This document shows, piece by piece, positions 1-8,187 of a stretch of DNA of 14,499 nt. The number at the start of each line of letters is the position of its first letter. The first letter of the stretch is position 1. Both the position numbers and the translations under genes were made by a program. The notes beneath the pieces were generated by a model. That model was given only the letters and a program-made list of their open reading frames with translations, was not told where the DNA came from and made no database searches. The stretch is from Candidatus Kapaibacterium sp. (GTDB lineage: Bacteria > Bacteroidota > Ignavibacteria > Kapaibacteriales > UBA2268), in the NCBI GenBank assembly GCA_028691175.1, contig JAQUZU010000043.1, forward strand, positions 1-14,499. The letters are read 5' to 3'.

Positions 1-93
1 TCCTGTATATCCTGCATTTTTCTATCTCGATTTTATTTACTTTAGACTACTAAATTATTAGAATTTTAGGAAATAATCAAATAAATTACACCC

Positions 94-762
94 TCAATTC
101 AGAATTTTTTCGCAAACCCGGTTGATTGTTTTCCACGTAAAACCTTGTCGCGTCAAAAACTGAATCATCGAATTTCGCTTTTTAACGGCATCTTTATTAG
201 CGATAAGCCGCAATTTACGTTCGGCGGCTTCAAGTGCAAGTTGGAATATTTCTACCTCGTCATTCGGAAATTCACTCGCAAGTGCTTCGTCAATTACTTC
301 CTTGCTAACGCCGGTACGCTTCAATTCAATTCGCATTCGCGACAGCCCGAAACGCTTAGTAATAAGCTTATTTGCAACAAAACTTTTCGCAAAACCCAAA
401 TCGTTCAGCAACTTAAACTCATACAGAAACTTAATCGCCAATGCAATTTCGTCCTGCTCATATTTTCGTTCCTTCAACTTTTGCACCATTTGAAATTCCG
501 AACGCGGCTTATTGGTCGCAATGCGGTACGCATCTTTTTTCACCGTGATAACTCGCTGTTTTTTAAGGATTTCCGCAAGTTCTGCCCCCGTAATTTCCTT
601 GCCTTTTTCCAGCACATTGCCGACAACAATATCGACATTGATTACGAAGCGTTCGCCATTGTCGAGTATGACATAGCACGAATCTGTACCTCGCTTCAGG
701 ACGACCCGTTCTATTTCATAGCTTATCCCCGCTTCCCAATCTTCTATTTCGACATCAGCCAC
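94..762 (-). CDS. recX: RecX family regulatory protein
   Basis: RecX proteins bind RecA filaments and modulate recombination and SOS activity in the cytoplasm. The 222-residue product has an N-terminal beta-rich extension (about 1-75) followed by three helical RecX repeats (about 80-120, 124-165 and 172-222). The second repeat carries the typical run of GFAKSFVANKLITKRFG and then RIELKRTGVS, and the third ends in RQGFTWKTI. Longer N-terminal parts of this kind are common in RecX outside the Proteobacteria. The start is a GTG at 762; it is supported by a GGAG at 772-775, nine bases upstream and inside the end of the preceding gene. The gene lies 3 bases after a TldD-like gene, so it is probably translated from the same mRNA. 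RecX is often next to recA, but no recA is present here. Family assignment is firm; the link to the peptidase genes is unexplained. Confidence 0.9.
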   Translation of the reverse strand: MADVEIEDWEAGISYEIERVVLKRGTDSCYVILDNGERFVINVDIVVGNVLEKGKEITGAELAEILKKQRVITVKKDAYRIATNKPRSEFQMVQKLKERKYEQDEIALAIKFLYEFKLLNDLGFAKSFVANKLITKRFGLSRMRIELKRTGVSKEVIDEALASEFPNDEVEIFQLALEAAERKLRLIANKDAVKKRNSMIQFLTRQGFTWKTINRVCEKILN

Positions 763-765
763 AGT

Positions 766-2529
766 CTAATTCTCCGGATTTGAATATAGAGGCAACTTCG
801 GAGTATCTTCGTCATTCGGTTTTATTTCTGCATCTTCGAAAAGCAGGTCCGGTACTACGACCGAAACATTAGTATATCGCGAACCGGCAAAAGACAGTGC
901 CTGAACAACCCCACTCATATAGTAATTCAGCACATTTTTATTTTTGCCGCAGAGGATAACATCTTTAAACGATTGAGGCGAAAAACTACCGAAATCAACT
1001 CCGCGAACAAGTTCTTCCCTACCGTCAGGATAGACTCTATAGGCTTCTACCGGTCCGAGAATTTGATTAAATTTCGGCATTAAGAGTCCCGAAGACAGTG
1101 AGTAAAGAACAGTAGCAAAGATATTCGGATTCATCATTTTTTTAATGACAATGCCATACGGTAATTCACGATCTTTGCAGAGCTTCATCATTTTCGCTTT
1201 CATGTCGGCATAAGATTTTGCGTGATCGGCATTTGTTTCGACCAATAAATTTGAAATCATCGGTCCGGCACCGCGAAAGTGCCCATTCGATTCCTTCACG
1301 CGTTTAGTAGGCGTTCTGCCCGACAGCAAATTTTTCAAATATCCGTCCGCAACCAACACAATTTTCTGTGCGTTCATGCCTTGGTCATCATATTTATAAT
1401 TACCGAAAAGGGGTGTTTTGCCGTATTTTGCAGAAGTCGGATCATCGCTCACCGACATAAATTCCGGTAGGACACGCCCACCGATTTTATTCTGAAATGC
1501 AGAGTAACGTTCGTTTGCCTGTTTCCCCTGCTCGGTCAACATGTCGCGCTGTGCAATTAACTGCGGGGCAAATATTTGTGCGAAAATTTCGCCGGCAGCC
1601 TGTCCGGCAAAGAGCATCGGACCGGAATACGGTTCATCTAAAACCGGAGCCTGCACAATCGCAGAAATTGACTTAATTAAATCTGCATTTGCTTTCATAA
1701 GCGAATCTTTTTTCGGCAAATCGAGCGGATTAATCGCATACGCCGAATAGAAATTTCCGAACGGCATACCGTCGCCTGCCTGCGTGTACGCGGCAATTTC
1801 GATTCCGCTGTACATGTCATTTTTCTGCATTTCGACTCCTTCGCTGTTTAAATATAACAGTTCGTCGGTAGAATATTCAAACGAAGTCTGCGAAGCGTAA
1901 ATTTCCGGATATTTCGAATACATCGCAGAAATATCGCGACATAAACCTGCGAAATCGGATAAATTTATCTCCGGCAACGGAAACGTATCAACAGAAATTT
2001 GCCCTTTCGCCGGAATAAAATCCGGAGTCGAGTCTTTTCTAACACGGTTTTTTAGCGAGGCAACTTTTTTCGTATATGTCTCGAGCGCAGATTTATAAGC
2101 GGCATCGGTTGCAAGCCAGAGTTCGCGTCGCAAAGTCGAATAATCCGCATCGAGCGGAATCAATCTACCGATAAAGCGCTCTTCATCATCATCGCTGCCA
2201 AAGAAAAACGACGAGAAATCCAGGAAATTCGAGTTGTCGAATTTATAGTCACCGATACGTACATTCACACTTAGACGAACATATTCGTTATCGTCGCAAA
2301 CGCTTACAGCACCATTTTCGGCTTTTGCGGCATAAGATTTTTTCCTTACAAGCGAATATTCCACATAATACGGTTTTTCGAGATTTTCGATTTGCAACTG
2401 CGAAATAGTGCGTTTCATCTCATCGCGCATCGCCCGCATTGCAGACCCGTCATTTGAATTTGCCTGCACTTCGCTCACTGCGGTTTGTAATAACAGAATT
2501 GCAACTGCAAATAATTTCATATATTTCAT
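766..2529 (-). CDS. Exported TldD/PmbA-like protein lacking the zinc site (pseudopeptidase)
   Basis: The 587-residue product begins with a Sec signal peptide (charged MKYMK, hydrophobic core 5-17, likely cleavage after VQA at 23), so it should act outside the cytoplasm. It is a paralogue of its upstream neighbour along its whole length: shared blocks include LWLATDAAYKSALETY (138-152), YSGPMLFAGQAAGE (301-314), KYDDQGM (379-385), SNGHFRG (414-420) and RGVDFG (509-514). At the position of the HExxxH zinc motif it reads FAQIFAP, so H, E and H are replaced by A317, Q318 and P322. The C-terminal Cys that serves as third metal ligand in TldD is also absent. Catalysis as a metallopeptidase is therefore unlikely; a role as inactive subunit, like TldE/PmbA beside TldD, is inferred. 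It starts 13 bases after the upstream gene. The frame is open and undamaged, so this is a maintained protein and not a decaying gene. Confidence 0.85.
   Translation of the reverse strand: MKYMKLFAVAILLLQTAVSEVQANSNDGSAMRAMRDEMKRTISQLQIENLEKPYYVEYSLVRKKSYAAKAENGAVSVCDDNEYVRLSVNVRIGDYKFDNSNFLDFSSFFFGSDDDEERFIGRLIPLDADYSTLRRELWLATDAAYKSALETYTKKVASLKNRVRKDSTPDFIPAKGQISVDTFPLPEINLSDFAGLCRDISAMYSKYPEIYASQTSFEYSTDELLYLNSEGVEMQKNDMYSGIEIAAYTQAGDGMPFGNFYSAYAINPLDLPKKDSLMKANADLIKSISAIVQAPVLDEPYSGPMLFAGQAAGEIFAQIFAPQLIAQRDMLTEQGKQANERYSAFQNKIGGRVLPEFMSVSDDPTSAKYGKTPLFGNYKYDDQGMNAQKIVLVADGYLKNLLSGRTPTKRVKESNGHFRGAGPMISNLLVETNADHAKSYADMKAKMMKLCKDRELPYGIVIKKMMNPNIFATVLYSLSSGLLMPKFNQILGPVEAYRVYPDGREELVRGVDFGSFSPQSFKDVILCGKNKNVLNYYMSGVVQALSFAGSRYTNVSVVVPDLLFEDAEIKPNDEDTPKLPLYSNPEN
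770..775 (-). promoter_or_regulatory. Ribosome binding site of recX
   Basis: GGAGAA on the minus strand, overlapping the last codons and stop region of the upstream TldD-like gene. It sits nine bases (counting from GGAG) before a GTG codon and decides the GTG start of recX. Confidence 0.6.
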
Positions 2530-2542
2530 AACTTATTCTTTC

Positions 2543-4225
2543 TTATGGGTTTACGTTGCTTTGCGGAGCATCTAAAATTGGTAATTTAGCCTGTGATTTT
2601 TTCTTTTTTTGAACTTCGATTTTCGATACTAACAAGGTCGGCGAGCATGCACTAACCGGTACGCTGCCGGATTCGGCGCCACAAATTCCGTTAAAAACGC
2701 CGAAATCGTCTGCTGTAGCGACAATGTGCGAGAATGTAGTCAGCGGAGTTCCGATTAAATCAACCCCGCGCACCATTTCGTCCGGGCGCCCGTCAACATA
2801 TATTTTATAGACGAGAAGCGGATTCACGTTAAATGAATTAGGAATTGCGCGTCCTGTAAAAGTGAAGCCGCCCTGAACATCTACAAAGTACAAAGCGAAT
2901 TCCTTACCCTGCTTCTTTGCCTCGTCGAGCAAGAGCTGACGCAAGTCTTTCATCGGCATGATTTTTTCCGATTTGACAATCAAGTTTGATTGACGCGAGC
3001 AAGCCTTGCTACCATATTCTTTTCTGCCGTGTCCGTTTGAATGCTCAAACCCTTGAATCGGCGAACGGCTCATCAGGAAATTTTTGAAAATTCCGCGTTC
3101 GACAACGCTTACGCGCTGCGACGGAATTCCTTCATCATCAAATTTATAATAGCCGGACAAAATTTTGCCGTTCATCTCGTTGATTGTAGGATCAAAAGTT
3201 ACGTTAATCACCGGCGAAATCACCAACTGATTTAGCGAATTTTTAAATGTCTGCGCGTCGTCCGGGTCTTTCTGTCGATGCCCTTCTACGCGATGCCCAA
3301 AAATTTCATGGAAGAAGACGCCGGAAGCCTCGCCGGACATCAGTGCCGGACCGGAATACGTTGTCATCAGCGGTGCCTCGCGGAGTTGCTTCAGAGTAAC
3401 CATCAATTCATTTACGTCTTTCATCAAGGTTGCCTCGCTCGGCATTTGTTCCGGCAAAAAAGCGAAATACGACTTATAGAGCGGAAGGCTCATTCCGTCG
3501 TCGGCTTTTGTTGATCCGGAAATATAGATTCTGATAAACGGTTGAAATTGACGAATTTCGGTACCATCTGTTGCAAGATAGTATTTAACCAAGGTCTCGA
3601 GCGAGAGCGATACTTTGCCGAAATAAATGCGGTTATCTTTCAGAAATTCTGCGGAAACCCGATTTACGAGATCTTCCCACCTCGCCCAATCGATATTTAT
3701 TTCTCTCACCGGCTCGGAATATTGCACAGGTTTTTCGATGGAAAAATCTGCCGAAGAGTCCTCTTCCGCCACTTTAACCTTTTTATTTGTAACGACTTTA
3801 TCAAAAGTCTCCAACGCCGATTTATAAACACGATCGGTCGCGAGCCAAATATCTTTTTTTATAGCAGTCGAATTATTTTCAATCGGCAAAGCAAACGAAG
3901 TCGGTGCAATACTGAACGACATGCGTTGCCCGCGAATAATATGCGTATTATCGAGTGCAGGCGAGCCGACGCGCAAATCAATATCCAATACGCGCGTGCG
4001 ATTACTGTCCGCCGTTTCAATTTTTCCGACCGATGAACTAAGCCGGCGATTATATACGTCAGTTATGCTATATCCAATATAATAAGGTGGTTGTGGCTGT
4101 TTCTGCAGCTCTTGGTAGGCACGTTGCATTTCGCTTTTTGCGACGTCGAGCAATTCTGCATTCAGGGCTTTCGCATTTACGAACATCATAGCCGCGATGA
4201 TTGCGCCAAAGAAGATTTTCTTCAT
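2543..4225 (-). CDS. Exported TldD/PmbA-family metallopeptidase, zinc site intact
   Basis: A 560-residue TldD/U62-family protein. TldD-type enzymes are zinc peptidases that cut unfolded peptides and work as a heterodimer with an inactive TldE/PmbA partner; the E. coli pair acts in the cytoplasm. Here residues 1-23 form a Sec signal peptide (MKKIFFG, hydrophobic core, AKA/LNA cleavage region), implying a periplasmic or surface role. The active site is clear: HEIFGH at 306-311 within SGEASGVFFHEIFGHRVEGH, with the probable third ligand Cys at 515 (GICGAESGSVPV). Other family blocks are KFDDEGIPSQ (361-370) and SNGHGRK (396-402). The start chosen is ATG 4225, not the upstream in-frame codon at 4321, because it gives a proper signal peptide and has a GGAG site five bases before it. 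It is the first gene of the operon with the zinc-less paralogue and recX. Substrate unknown. Confidence 0.9.
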   Translation of the reverse strand: MKKIFFGAIIAAMMFVNAKALNAELLDVAKSEMQRAYQELQKQPQPPYYIGYSITDVYNRRLSSSVGKIETADSNRTRVLDIDLRVGSPALDNTHIIRGQRMSFSIAPTSFALPIENNSTAIKKDIWLATDRVYKSALETFDKVVTNKKVKVAEEDSSADFSIEKPVQYSEPVREINIDWARWEDLVNRVSAEFLKDNRIYFGKVSLSLETLVKYYLATDGTEIRQFQPFIRIYISGSTKADDGMSLPLYKSYFAFLPEQMPSEATLMKDVNELMVTLKQLREAPLMTTYSGPALMSGEASGVFFHEIFGHRVEGHRQKDPDDAQTFKNSLNQLVISPVINVTFDPTINEMNGKILSGYYKFDDEGIPSQRVSVVERGIFKNFLMSRSPIQGFEHSNGHGRKEYGSKACSRQSNLIVKSEKIMPMKDLRQLLLDEAKKQGKEFALYFVDVQGGFTFTGRAIPNSFNVNPLLVYKIYVDGRPDEMVRGVDLIGTPLTTFSHIVATADDFGVFNGICGAESGSVPVSACSPTLLVSKIEVQKKKKSQAKLPILDAPQSNVNP

Positions 4226-4399
4226 TAATTCTCCAATAATTGGGTTATATTTTATAGAAATATTTAGACGAATACTTCGCAATAAAGTTTTAATTAGATT
4301 AAAAAATATTATTAGGAACATATTTCATATTACAACAATAAGACGCAAATAAGTTCGTTTTATCTCTTATAGTATGTTATAAAATGTTTTTTGGATAAT
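4226..4399. promoter_or_regulatory. Divergent intergenic region, probable promoters for both gene groups
   Basis: AT-rich 174-base gap between divergently read genes, so each side should have its own promoter here. On the plus strand a weak pair can be drawn: TTCGTT (4354-4359) and TATAAA (4378-4383), 18 bases apart. This would leave a very short leader before thpR. On the minus strand there are TATAAA-like stretches near 4245-4260 but no convincing -35 box at normal spacing. No operator palindrome or riboswitch fold was recognised. Confidence 0.4.
4229..4234 (-). promoter_or_regulatory. Ribosome binding site deciding the start of the TldD-like peptidase
   Basis: GGAGAA on the minus strand, with GGAG five bases before ATG 4225. 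It favours this start over the earlier in-frame codon at 4321, which would put 32 extra residues in front of a well-formed signal peptide. Confidence 0.6.
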
Positions 4400-4945
4400 A
4401 TGCAAACCAAGAGATTATTTATTGCCGCAGTACCGGAAACAAATGTTCTGCGCAATCATCTTGAAGCCGTCAAACACAATTTCGAAGGTGCACTCTTCGG
4501 CAAGTGGGTCGAGCCAAATAATTTACATCTTACGCTGAAATTCCTCGGCGATACAGATGTTGTGCTTATTCCGCAAATCATCGCTTCACTTCAGGATTTA
4601 TTCGGCGAAAATTTCACTCCGCTGGCATTTGCCGGCTTGGGAGCATTTCCGTCCGTTCACAGTCCGCGAGTATTATTTGCTTCGCTGTCCTCCGGAGGAG
4701 ATATTTTGATCAAATTATCCAAAGATATTAACGCACGCTTATTCGAAATAGGCATTCCGGCAGAAAAAAAGGCATTTCGCCCGCATTTTACGCTCTGCCG
4801 ACCGAAAGAATTCAACTTTCATAATTTCTCGGAAGCAATTGAAAAATATGACAAATTTAATTTCGGCACTTCGCCAGGCTTTTCGGTCGTACTATTCGAA
4901 AGCCAATTGACAAAGTCCGGACCAATATACACCAAATTACAATAA
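4400..4945 (+). CDS. thpR: RNA 2',3'-cyclic phosphodiesterase / 2'-5' RNA ligase family
   Basis: A 181-residue member of the two-histidine (2H) phosphoesterase family. These enzymes open 2',3'-cyclic phosphates on RNA ends and can make or break 2'-5' linkages; the cellular substrate is not settled. Both catalytic HxTx motifs are present: HLTL at 43-46 (in NNLHLTLKFLG) and HFTL at 129-132 (in FRPHFTLCRP). The N-terminus KRLFIAAVPE and the C-terminus LFESQLTKSGPIYTKL are typical, and the length is normal. ATG 4400 is preferred over an in-frame TTG at 4391, because it places the first strand close to the N-terminus as usual for the family; the upstream GGAT is only a weak ribosome site. It is the first gene of the rightward set, 35 bases before the hydrogenase gene. 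Confidence 0.9.
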   Translation: MQTKRLFIAAVPETNVLRNHLEAVKHNFEGALFGKWVEPNNLHLTLKFLGDTDVVLIPQIIASLQDLFGENFTPLAFAGLGAFPSVHSPRVLFASLSSGGDILIKLSKDINARLFEIGIPAEKKAFRPHFTLCRPKEFNFHNFSEAIEKYDKFNFGTSPGFSVVLFESQLTKSGPIYTKLQ

Positions 4946-4964
4946 GGCGACTAAAATTTTCAAA

Positions 4965-4970
4965 AGAAGG
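4965..4970 (+). promoter_or_regulatory. Ribosome binding site of the sensory hydrogenase gene
   Basis: AGAAGG followed by AAA, ending ten bases before ATG 4981. This is one of the stronger ribosome sites in the rightward set and supports the ATG start just before the first ferredoxin cluster. Confidence 0.55.
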
Positions 4971-4980
4971 AAATTCAACT

Positions 4981-6972
4981 ATGAGCTCTATAGTATTTAC
5001 AAACAAAGCAGAATGCCAGGATTGCAATCGTTGTGTGCGCAAGTGTCCGGTAAAAGCAATTAAAGTAGAAAACTCTCAGGCAAGCGTATCGCCGGAAAAG
5101 TGCATTAGTTGCGGTACTTGTGTGCGCGAATGCCCGCAGCACGCCAAACACTTCCGCAACGACACCTTCAGGGCTAAAGAGCTCCTTGCTGAGGAAGTAA
5201 ATGTCGCGGTAAGTCTAGCGCCAAGTTTTGCAGGAATTTATGCTCAAGACGTGTGGCTTCGCCTGCCCGCAGCACTAAAAAAACTCGGCTTCAACCTCGT
5301 TACAGAAACTTCGATGGGCGCATATTTCGTGGCAAAAGAAACCGAAAAAGTATTTCGCACCGCTAACAACTCGCTGATTGCATCTGCATGCCCGTCAATT
5401 GTCAGTTATGTAGAAAAATATATGCCGGAGAAAATTCAACATATAGTACCGGTTGTATCGCCGATGATTGCCCATGCAAAATATCTGAAAGCAAAGTACG
5501 GCTCGAAATTAGAAACAACAGCACCAAAAATCGAAGATATTCATAATATTGTAATTCCGGATTGGGATATAAATATTCCGATTGATTTGAGCACCCAAAC
5601 ATCTGACGCCGGGCAGTGGAAAAGCCGCCCGCTAAAAGTTGTTTTTATTGGTCCGTGCATAGCAAAGAAAGCCGAAGCAGAGCGCCCCGAGTATTCCGGT
5701 TTGGTCGATGTCGTATTGACATTCCAAGAACTTGATGCGTGGCTCAAAGACGAAGGCATTAACCTCGAAGAGATGCCGGAAATTTCTTTCGACGAGAAAT
5801 CTCCGGATATTGCGAAGCTCTTCCCGCTGACCGGTGGTTTGGTAAAAACTGCCGGATTGGATCCCGACATTCACTCATACAATATTATTAACGTTAGCGG
5901 GATCGATGAAATCAATGCCGCTTTTGAAATGATTGACAGCACGCCGGACACAGACTTCATGATAGATCCACTGTTTTGCTCGCAGGGCTGCATAAATGGC
6001 CCAGCAATCCCTTATTTTAATATGGAAATAGAAGATATCGAAACCAACAACGCGGAAAACGGGCAAGTCAGAAAACAAGGTTTCAACATCTTCGAACGCA
6101 GACGCCATTTACTCTTATATAAACAAAATACCGAAAAACTACCTGAGAAAGACATTTTCTTCCCGGGAGCAGAACCCGGTCAAGATCAAGACACTTTTAT
6201 TTCGCAGGAACTCAGGACTTCATTTAATCACGAAATCGCAGTTCATCTGCAGAAATACCCGGACGAAGCAATTTGGAAAGTACTGGAGAAAACCGGCGAA
6301 GCAGATCCGCGAAAGCGCTTAAATTGTGCTGCATGCGGCTACAACTCATGCTATGACAAAGCAGTTGCCGTATTAGACGGAATGGCAGAAGCGGAAATGT
6401 GCCTGCCATATATTCGGAACATCGCAGAAGGACGACGAAGCATGCTGTTTGATACAACTCCGAACGGCATCCTGGTTCTCGATCATCATTTCAATATTGT
6501 CAATATTAATCCGGCATTCAGAAAACTTTTCGTTTGCCCGCAGTCAGTCGTAGGAAAACCGATTTCATATATAATGGATCCGGAACCGTTTATAAAATTA
6601 GTTGCAGATAATTGCAAAGAACCAATTGAAATTACGCTTAAGCATCCGAACTATAATATTGTATGTCAACAAACATTATACCAGGTACCGGAAGAAAATC
6701 TGATAGTCTGCATATTTACTAACATTACAAAGAAAGTTGATAACAAGACACAAATCAAGGAATTGCGCGAGCGGACAATTGCTCAGGCACAGGAATTGCT
6801 GAATCATCAGATTGACATGGCGCAGAATTTTGCAAAACTGCTCGGCGAGACAGCCGCCCGCGGCGAAACTTTAGTGGATAATTTGATGAAATTATCTGAA
6901 GACGGCAACGGCGGAAACAATTCTAACGCACAAAAAGGTACAAATTGGATTTGGGAAGAATACACAAAATAA
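4981..6972 (+). CDS. hydS: Sensory [FeFe]-hydrogenase with PAS domain (HydS-type, group C)
   Basis: A 663-residue multi-domain protein, probably a cytoplasmic H2 or redox sensor and not a bulk hydrogenase. Domains in order: two [4Fe-4S] ferredoxin motifs (Cys 12/15/18/22 and 41/44/47/51); H-cluster domain (about 70-380); a further four-Cys cluster motif (C449-x2-C452-x4-C457-x16-C474); PAS domain (about 485-585); a helical tail (590-640). All four H-cluster cysteines are visible: C137 (ASACPS), C226 (GPCIAKKAEAE), C333 and C337 (FCSQGCINGPA). In catalytic enzymes the first motif is TSCCP, where the first Cys carries protons; here it is Ala136. The Met of the MPC motif is Gly224. These changes match described sensory HydS proteins, which turn over slowly. 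No histidine kinase domain is attached; instead a SpoIIE phosphatase gene follows after 66 bases, the pattern called phosphatase-linked group C (C3) in hydrogenase classification. Family is firm; signal and output are inferred. Confidence 0.9.
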   Translation: MSSIVFTNKAECQDCNRCVRKCPVKAIKVENSQASVSPEKCISCGTCVRECPQHAKHFRNDTFRAKELLAEEVNVAVSLAPSFAGIYAQDVWLRLPAALKKLGFNLVTETSMGAYFVAKETEKVFRTANNSLIASACPSIVSYVEKYMPEKIQHIVPVVSPMIAHAKYLKAKYGSKLETTAPKIEDIHNIVIPDWDINIPIDLSTQTSDAGQWKSRPLKVVFIGPCIAKKAEAERPEYSGLVDVVLTFQELDAWLKDEGINLEEMPEISFDEKSPDIAKLFPLTGGLVKTAGLDPDIHSYNIINVSGIDEINAAFEMIDSTPDTDFMIDPLFCSQGCINGPAIPYFNMEIEDIETNNAENGQVRKQGFNIFERRRHLLLYKQNTEKLPEKDIFFPGAEPGQDQDTFISQELRTSFNHEIAVHLQKYPDEAIWKVLEKTGEADPRKRLNCAACGYNSCYDKAVAVLDGMAEAEMCLPYIRNIAEGRRSMLFDTTPNGILVLDHHFNIVNINPAFRKLFVCPQSVVGKPISYIMDPEPFIKLVADNCKEPIEITLKHPNYNIVCQQTLYQVPEENLIVCIFTNITKKVDNKTQIKELRERTIAQAQELLNHQIDMAQNFAKLLGETAARGETLVDNLMKLSEDGNGGNNSNAQKGTNWIWEEYTK

Positions 6973-7038
6973 ATTTAGCGGTAAGAACATGCAGGACATT
7001 CTTCTGCAATATATCTGTCACTTTAATAAATCGTTAAT

Positions 7039-8187
7039 ATGGGCTATTTACATTACGAAATGGAACTCGAGCAGCGCTCAAAGAGCAAACTCGGCATTTG
7101 CGGAGACGTCTTTTATTGGGAGCGAAATCCGCGCGAGACATTAATGCTTTTAAGCGACGGCTTGGGACACGGAATTAAAGCGAACATAGCTGCAAATTTA
7201 TGCATCGCACGCTTGAAAGAACTCTTGCACAACGGCTTTTCGATTCGCAATGCGTTCGCGGCAGTTGCAAACACCATGGACAAAGCTATTGAAAAAGGGC
7301 AACCTTACGCGGTATTTACGATAGTCCGCATTCTACCGGACGGCATGACTACAGTCCTAAGCTACGAAATGCCGTGTCCAATTTTTATATCGCGCAAAAT
7401 CAGTACAATACTTAATCAACGTCAAATTAAGATAAATAGAAGCACAATTGCCGAGTCAACATGCGTGCTAAGCCCGAACGACGCAATCGTAATAATGAGC
7501 GACGGAATTACCCAAGCCGGCATCGGGCACAGCCTGAAAAACGGCTGGGAAAGCGAGGGGCTGAACAAGTATATAAATGAGTATATCTGGGCGAAAAAAA
7601 ACGTTTTCGACCTTCCGCGCGCAATAAGCAGCGAAGCACACCGTCTATGCGAAAACGACGAAGACGATGACGCAACAGTAGCAATAGCAGTATGCCGCCC
7701 CGGCAGCACTGTCTCAATTTTCACCGGGCCACCGGCAAATAAAGCCATGGACCGCAAAACCGTCAATCGCTTTATGTCGCATGAAGGCATTAAAATTGTT
7801 GCCGGTGCAACAACTGCGAAAATAGTTGCCTCTGCCCTCGGGAAACAACTCGAAATAGATACAATTCAACTAGATAGCGACTTAACACCACCAACAAGTG
7901 CAATCGAAGGCATCGATCTTGTAACCGAAGGTGCCCTCACACTTAACCAACTCTATAACGTGTTAGATGCAGATCGCGACGACCTGATCGAGGAAAATCC
8001 GGTAACAGAAATATACGATTACATAATGTATGCCGACAGAGTAATTTTCTATATGGGACGTGCCGTCAATAAAGCCCACGATATCAGTTTTATGCAACTC
8101 GGAATGCTCTCGCGTGAAAATATCGTACCACTTCTCGCAGACAAACTACGTAAGAAAGGTAAACTTGTTTTGATGGAAATAATTTAA
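7039..8187 (+). CDS. SpoIIE-type PP2C protein phosphatase with extra C-terminal domain
   Basis: A 382-residue protein. Residues 1-220 form a SpoIIE-type PP2C fold, a metal-dependent Ser/Thr phosphatase that usually acts on anti-anti-sigma (STAS) proteins. Metal-binding motifs seen: GD at 22-23, DGLGHG at 40-45, SDG at 154-156 and DDD at 209-211. Residues about 225-382 are a separate domain I cannot name, with GPPANKAMDRK (230-240), a GIKIVAGATTAK block (250-261) and a C-terminal strand KGKLVLMEII. There is no sensor domain of its own, so control is likely supplied by the preceding sensory hydrogenase. ATG 7039 fits the family N-terminus, although no clear ribosome site precedes it. Its stop codon directly abuts the lpxH start. 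Role as output of the hydrogen sensor is inferred from gene order. Confidence 0.85.
   Translation: MGYLHYEMELEQRSKSKLGICGDVFYWERNPRETLMLLSDGLGHGIKANIAANLCIARLKELLHNGFSIRNAFAAVANTMDKAIEKGQPYAVFTIVRILPDGMTTVLSYEMPCPIFISRKISTILNQRQIKINRSTIAESTCVLSPNDAIVIMSDGITQAGIGHSLKNGWESEGLNKYINEYIWAKKNVFDLPRAISSEAHRLCENDEDDDATVAIAVCRPGSTVSIFTGPPANKAMDRKTVNRFMSHEGIKIVAGATTAKIVASALGKQLEIDTIQLDSDLTPPTSAIEGIDLVTEGALTLNQLYNVLDADRDDLIEENPVTEIYDYIMYADRVIFYMGRAVNKAHDISFMQLGMLSRENIVPLLADKLRKKGKLVLMEII

Noticed and set aside
1..17. Possible minus-strand ATG (15-17) of a further gene after recX
   Set aside because: Only five codons are inside the window, and the upstream GAGA is a weak ribosome site; it cannot be supported.
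18..93. Possible terminator after recX
   Set aside because: Only a weak AT-only imperfect repeat (CTAAA/TTTAG) is visible, with no GC-rich stem.
145..783. Long plus-strand open frame opposite recX
   Set aside because: It is antisense to a clear RecX protein, its translation has no recognisable domain, and it lacks a ribosome site.
3542..4036. 164-codon plus-strand open frame opposite the TldD-like peptidase
   Set aside because: Shadow of a well-supported exported peptidase gene; no motif or ribosome site.
6990..7008. Small inverted repeat TGCAG/CTGCA between hydS and the phosphatase gene
   Set aside because: Only five base pairs with a nine-base loop and no T-run, so it is not a credible terminator or regulatory fold.
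6989..7144. 51-codon open frame starting between hydS and the phosphatase gene
   Set aside because: It starts with a plausible ATG but runs out of frame into the phosphatase coding region and resembles nothing known. A leader peptide or a frameshifted N-terminus is possible, but the phosphatase start at 7039 already fits its family.
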